Source: Candidatus Marivariicella framensis
GTDB lineage: Bacteria; Bacteroidota; Bacteroidia; Flavobacteriales; Flavobacteriaceae
DNA length: 38,592 nt
Direction: 5' to 3'
NCBI GenBank assembly: GCA_905182735.1
Contig: CAJJCT010000018.1
Coordinates: forward strand, 1 to 38,592
The number at the start of each line of letters is the position of its first letter. The first letter of the stretch is position 1. Position numbers and translations under genes: made by a program. Shown piece after piece: positions 36,783 through 38,592 of the stretch. The notes beneath the pieces were generated by a model, which searched no databases, was not told where the DNA came from, and saw nothing but the letters and a program-made list of their open reading frames with translations.

Positions 36783-38393
36783 ATGAAAAACAATAGAATT
36801 ATGAAATCAATTAATAAATTTTTCGCAATGTGCCTCGGTACTCTTCTTGTGTTAAGTTCATGTGAGACCGCAGACTTGGAGCTTACGGTGAACCCTAACG
36901 CGTTAGATCCTAGCCAGGCAAGTGCAGACTTTTTCTTGAATGGAATTCAAGAAGACTTTGCTGGATGGGCACACTCATTCGGTAGTGTTGGTAGTAATCT
37001 AACTCGTATAACATACATGAGTGGGAGAAACTATGACAACGTATATTCACCTAATTCATTTGATGGTCGATGGCAATCAGCATATCAAGGTATGCTTGAA
37101 GACATCAGACTTATGAATCTTTTAGCTGAAAATCGACCATATGCATTAGGTATGGGAGAGGTAATGGAAGCATACATATATTTGACACTAGTAGATTATT
37201 TTGGAGATGTACCCCAAGTTGACGCATTAAATGCTGCTGAGGGTATATTAAATCCAACTGCATCTGCTGGAGCTGATGTTTATGCTCATGCAATCTCTAA
37301 ATTAGATGCTGCAATTGCTCACTTTACTACTGGTGGGGGAGCGCCTGAAAATGACTTCTACTACAAAGGAGACGGAGCTAAATGGATAACAGCTGCAAAT
37401 AGTCTTAAGAAAAAGGCATACTTGAATATGGGTAACACATCTGCATATGGTGCAATTAGTAACTATATTAAAGATGGATCTCAAGATTTCCAATTCCAAT
37501 GGGGAACTAACGCTGCACAGCCTGACACGCGTCATCCAAACTACAGAAGTAGCTATACCCCAACAGGTGGAGGTTCTTATATGGCAAACTGGTATATGGA
37601 TACGATGAAATCTGGTGTAGGAGGAATTTCAGACCCTAGAGTTTTTTATTACTTCTATCGTCAAGTTGAAGGTGTTCCTGGTTTTGATGGATACGCAGCT
37701 AATGAAGAAGTTTTAGAATGTGGACTTGAAGGTTACTTTAACCCTTACCCAGCAGGAATAGTATTCTGCTCGCCAGGTGGAGGTTATTGGGGACGTGATC
37801 ATGGAAATGATAACGGTATCCCACCAGATGGATTCCAGAGAACACTTCACGGTAGTTATCCTGCTGGAGGAAAGTTTGACGATCGTTCATATGCTTCACA
37901 GAAAAATGGAGCTGGTGCTGGAGGTGCTGGTGTAACACCAATTATGCTTTCTTCATGGATGCATTTTATGGATGCTGAAGTTGCTGGTGTTGGAACAGCT
38001 GCTGGAACTACTTCAGTTTTAGCTGGAATAGCTGCTTCAATGGCAAAAGTTTCTGGATTCGCAGGATCACCTGCTATGTCTAGTACTGCTGTTGATGGCT
38101 ACACTAATTCATTTGTTTCAGTATGGACTAATGCAAGTACTTCAGAAAAAGGGAACATGTGGGCTAAGCAATATTGGATTTCATTATTTGGAAACGGTAC
38201 AGATGCATACAATGCATACAGACGTACAGGTTTCCCAACTGATGTACAGCCAAATATTGAGCCTAATCCAGGTTCATTCCCAAATTCAATGTGGTATCCT
38301 AATAATTATGCTACCAGAAATTCAAATGCAGATCAAAAGGGTAATTTGACTGGAAAGGTATTTTGGAATTCACAAAGTTTTAATCTTAAATAA
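36783..38393 (+). CDS. susD-like: SusD/RagB-family substrate-binding lipoprotein (SusD-like_2 type)
   Basis: A 536-residue surface lipoprotein and partner of the preceding SusC. The N-terminus has a hydrophobic stretch and lipobox LSSC (Cys27). ATG at 36783 is annotated; Met7 (36801, MKSINKFF) gives an equally good signal peptide. The mature part starts with the segment ELTVNPNALDPSQASADFFLNG, then tetratricopeptide-like helices (WQSAYQGMLEDIRLMNLLAENR, MEAYIYLTLVDYFGDVPQ, DVYAHAISKLDAAIAHFT). The C-terminal end with WYPNNYATRNSNADQK and KVFWNSQSFNLK resembles the SusD-like_2 subgroup. Acts as a lid over the transporter on the cell surface. Ligand unknown. Confidence 0.93.
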   Translation: MKNNRIMKSINKFFAMCLGTLLVLSSCETADLELTVNPNALDPSQASADFFLNGIQEDFAGWAHSFGSVGSNLTRITYMSGRNYDNVYSPNSFDGRWQSAYQGMLEDIRLMNLLAENRPYALGMGEVMEAYIYLTLVDYFGDVPQVDALNAAEGILNPTASAGADVYAHAISKLDAAIAHFTTGGGAPENDFYYKGDGAKWITAANSLKKKAYLNMGNTSAYGAISNYIKDGSQDFQFQWGTNAAQPDTRHPNYRSSYTPTGGGSYMANWYMDTMKSGVGGISDPRVFYYFYRQVEGVPGFDGYAANEEVLECGLEGYFNPYPAGIVFCSPGGGYWGRDHGNDNGIPPDGFQRTLHGSYPAGGKFDDRSYASQKNGAGAGGAGVTPIMLSSWMHFMDAEVAGVGTAAGTTSVLAGIAASMAKVSGFAGSPAMSSTAVDGYTNSFVSVWTNASTSEKGNMWAKQYWISLFGNGTDAYNAYRRTGFPTDVQPNIEPNPGSFPNSMWYPNNYATRNSNADQKGNLTGKVFWNSQSFNLK

Positions 38394-38402
38394 TAAACAG
38401 AT

Positions 38403-38592
38403 ATGAAAAAAATAATAACTCTATTTAGTTTATTGTTGATAACAGTTTCTTGTCAAGAACCTGAAACAACAATTAACGACGTTCTTGACAACTACGTTAC
38501 TGGTGCGGTATTAAGAGGTTGGAACCCTACGGGAGACTATAATTTCTATGCGCCTGCTACATCAGTATTTTCAGTAACAATTGAAGAGCATG
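38403..38592 (+). CDS. Putative lipoprotein downstream of SusD (cut by window edge)
   Basis: Read directly from the sequence: ATG 9 bases after the susD stop codon, open to the window end (63 codons seen). MKKIITLFSLLLITVSC has a hydrophobic core and lipobox with Cys17. The visible mature part (VLDNYVTGAVLRGWNPTG, then FYAPATSVFSVTIEE) looks like the beginning of a beta-sandwich protein. Small lipoproteins behind SusD-like_2 genes often belong to the same transport complex or bind substrate at the surface; this is inference from position. The C-terminus is outside the window. Confidence 0.75.
   Translation, partial: MKKIITLFSLLLITVSCQEPETTINDVLDNYVTGAVLRGWNPTGDYNFYAPATSVFSVTIEEH

Noticed and set aside
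1-38592. tRNA, rRNA, SRP RNA, CRISPR array, insertion sequence or prophage
   Set aside because: No T-loop-like motif, no spaced repeats, no transposase or integrase frame and no inverted-repeat ends were seen on either strand by eye; a covariance-model scan would be needed to exclude small RNAs fully.

Overview
The window looks like chromosomal DNA of a low-GC member of the Bacteroidota, most likely class Flavobacteriia. The sequence-level reasons are: an adjacent SusC/SusD pair; lipoproteins and signal peptides of Bacteroidota style; two perfect and several near-perfect copies of the Bacteroidota promoter (TTTG, 19-21 bases, TAnnTTTG); a 32-gene str-S10-spc-alpha ribosomal cluster with no tuf, adk or map gene in it; zinc-free L36 and S14; and carA, eno and gltA lying directly behind rplQ. 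I cannot name a genus.

Left part (1-11560): the 5' part of a large secreted, probably surface-attached protein (minus strand, running off the left edge), a small lipoprotein, a cystathionine beta-synthase-like PLP enzyme with an FtsX/LolC-type permease, a divergent pair made of an exo-N-acetylmuramidase (NamZ/DUF1343) and a methyltransferase, queE for queuosine synthesis, a VOC-fold protein, then folD, ffh and argS. One unrecognised 140-residue protein lies between argS and gltA.

Middle part (11550-32262, all minus strand): transcription starts at a textbook promoter in front of rpsL and runs rpsL-rpsG-fusA-rpsJ-rplC-D-W-B-rpsS-rplV-rpsC-rplP-rpmC-rpsQ-rplN-X-E-rpsN-H-rplF-R-rpsE-rpmD-rplO-secY-infA-rpmJ-rpsM-K-D-rpoA-rplQ. 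A strong hairpin with a T-tract ends this unit. Behind it lie carA, eno and gltA, tightly spaced like an operon. This block supplies ribosome, translocon and RNA polymerase parts, plus carbamoyl phosphate, glycolysis and citrate-cycle steps. rpmJ (38 residues) and rpmD (59 residues) are short and were read directly from the sequence.

Right part (32263-38592, plus strand): a 393-base gene-free divergent region, an exported protein of unknown function, a 217-base leader holding a 22-base direct repeat and a Bacteroidota-type promoter, then SusC, SusD (SusD-like_2 type) and the start of a third lipoprotein, cut by the right edge. This is the front end of an outer-membrane nutrient-uptake locus. 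No degrading enzyme or regulator is visible, so its substrate cannot be told.

Most of the window is ordinary housekeeping sequence. I found no convincing undescribed multi-gene system. The points most worth a second look are the tandem repeat at the SusC promoter, the queE promoter that sits on its annotated start codon, and the unrecognised proteins at 11138 and 32579.
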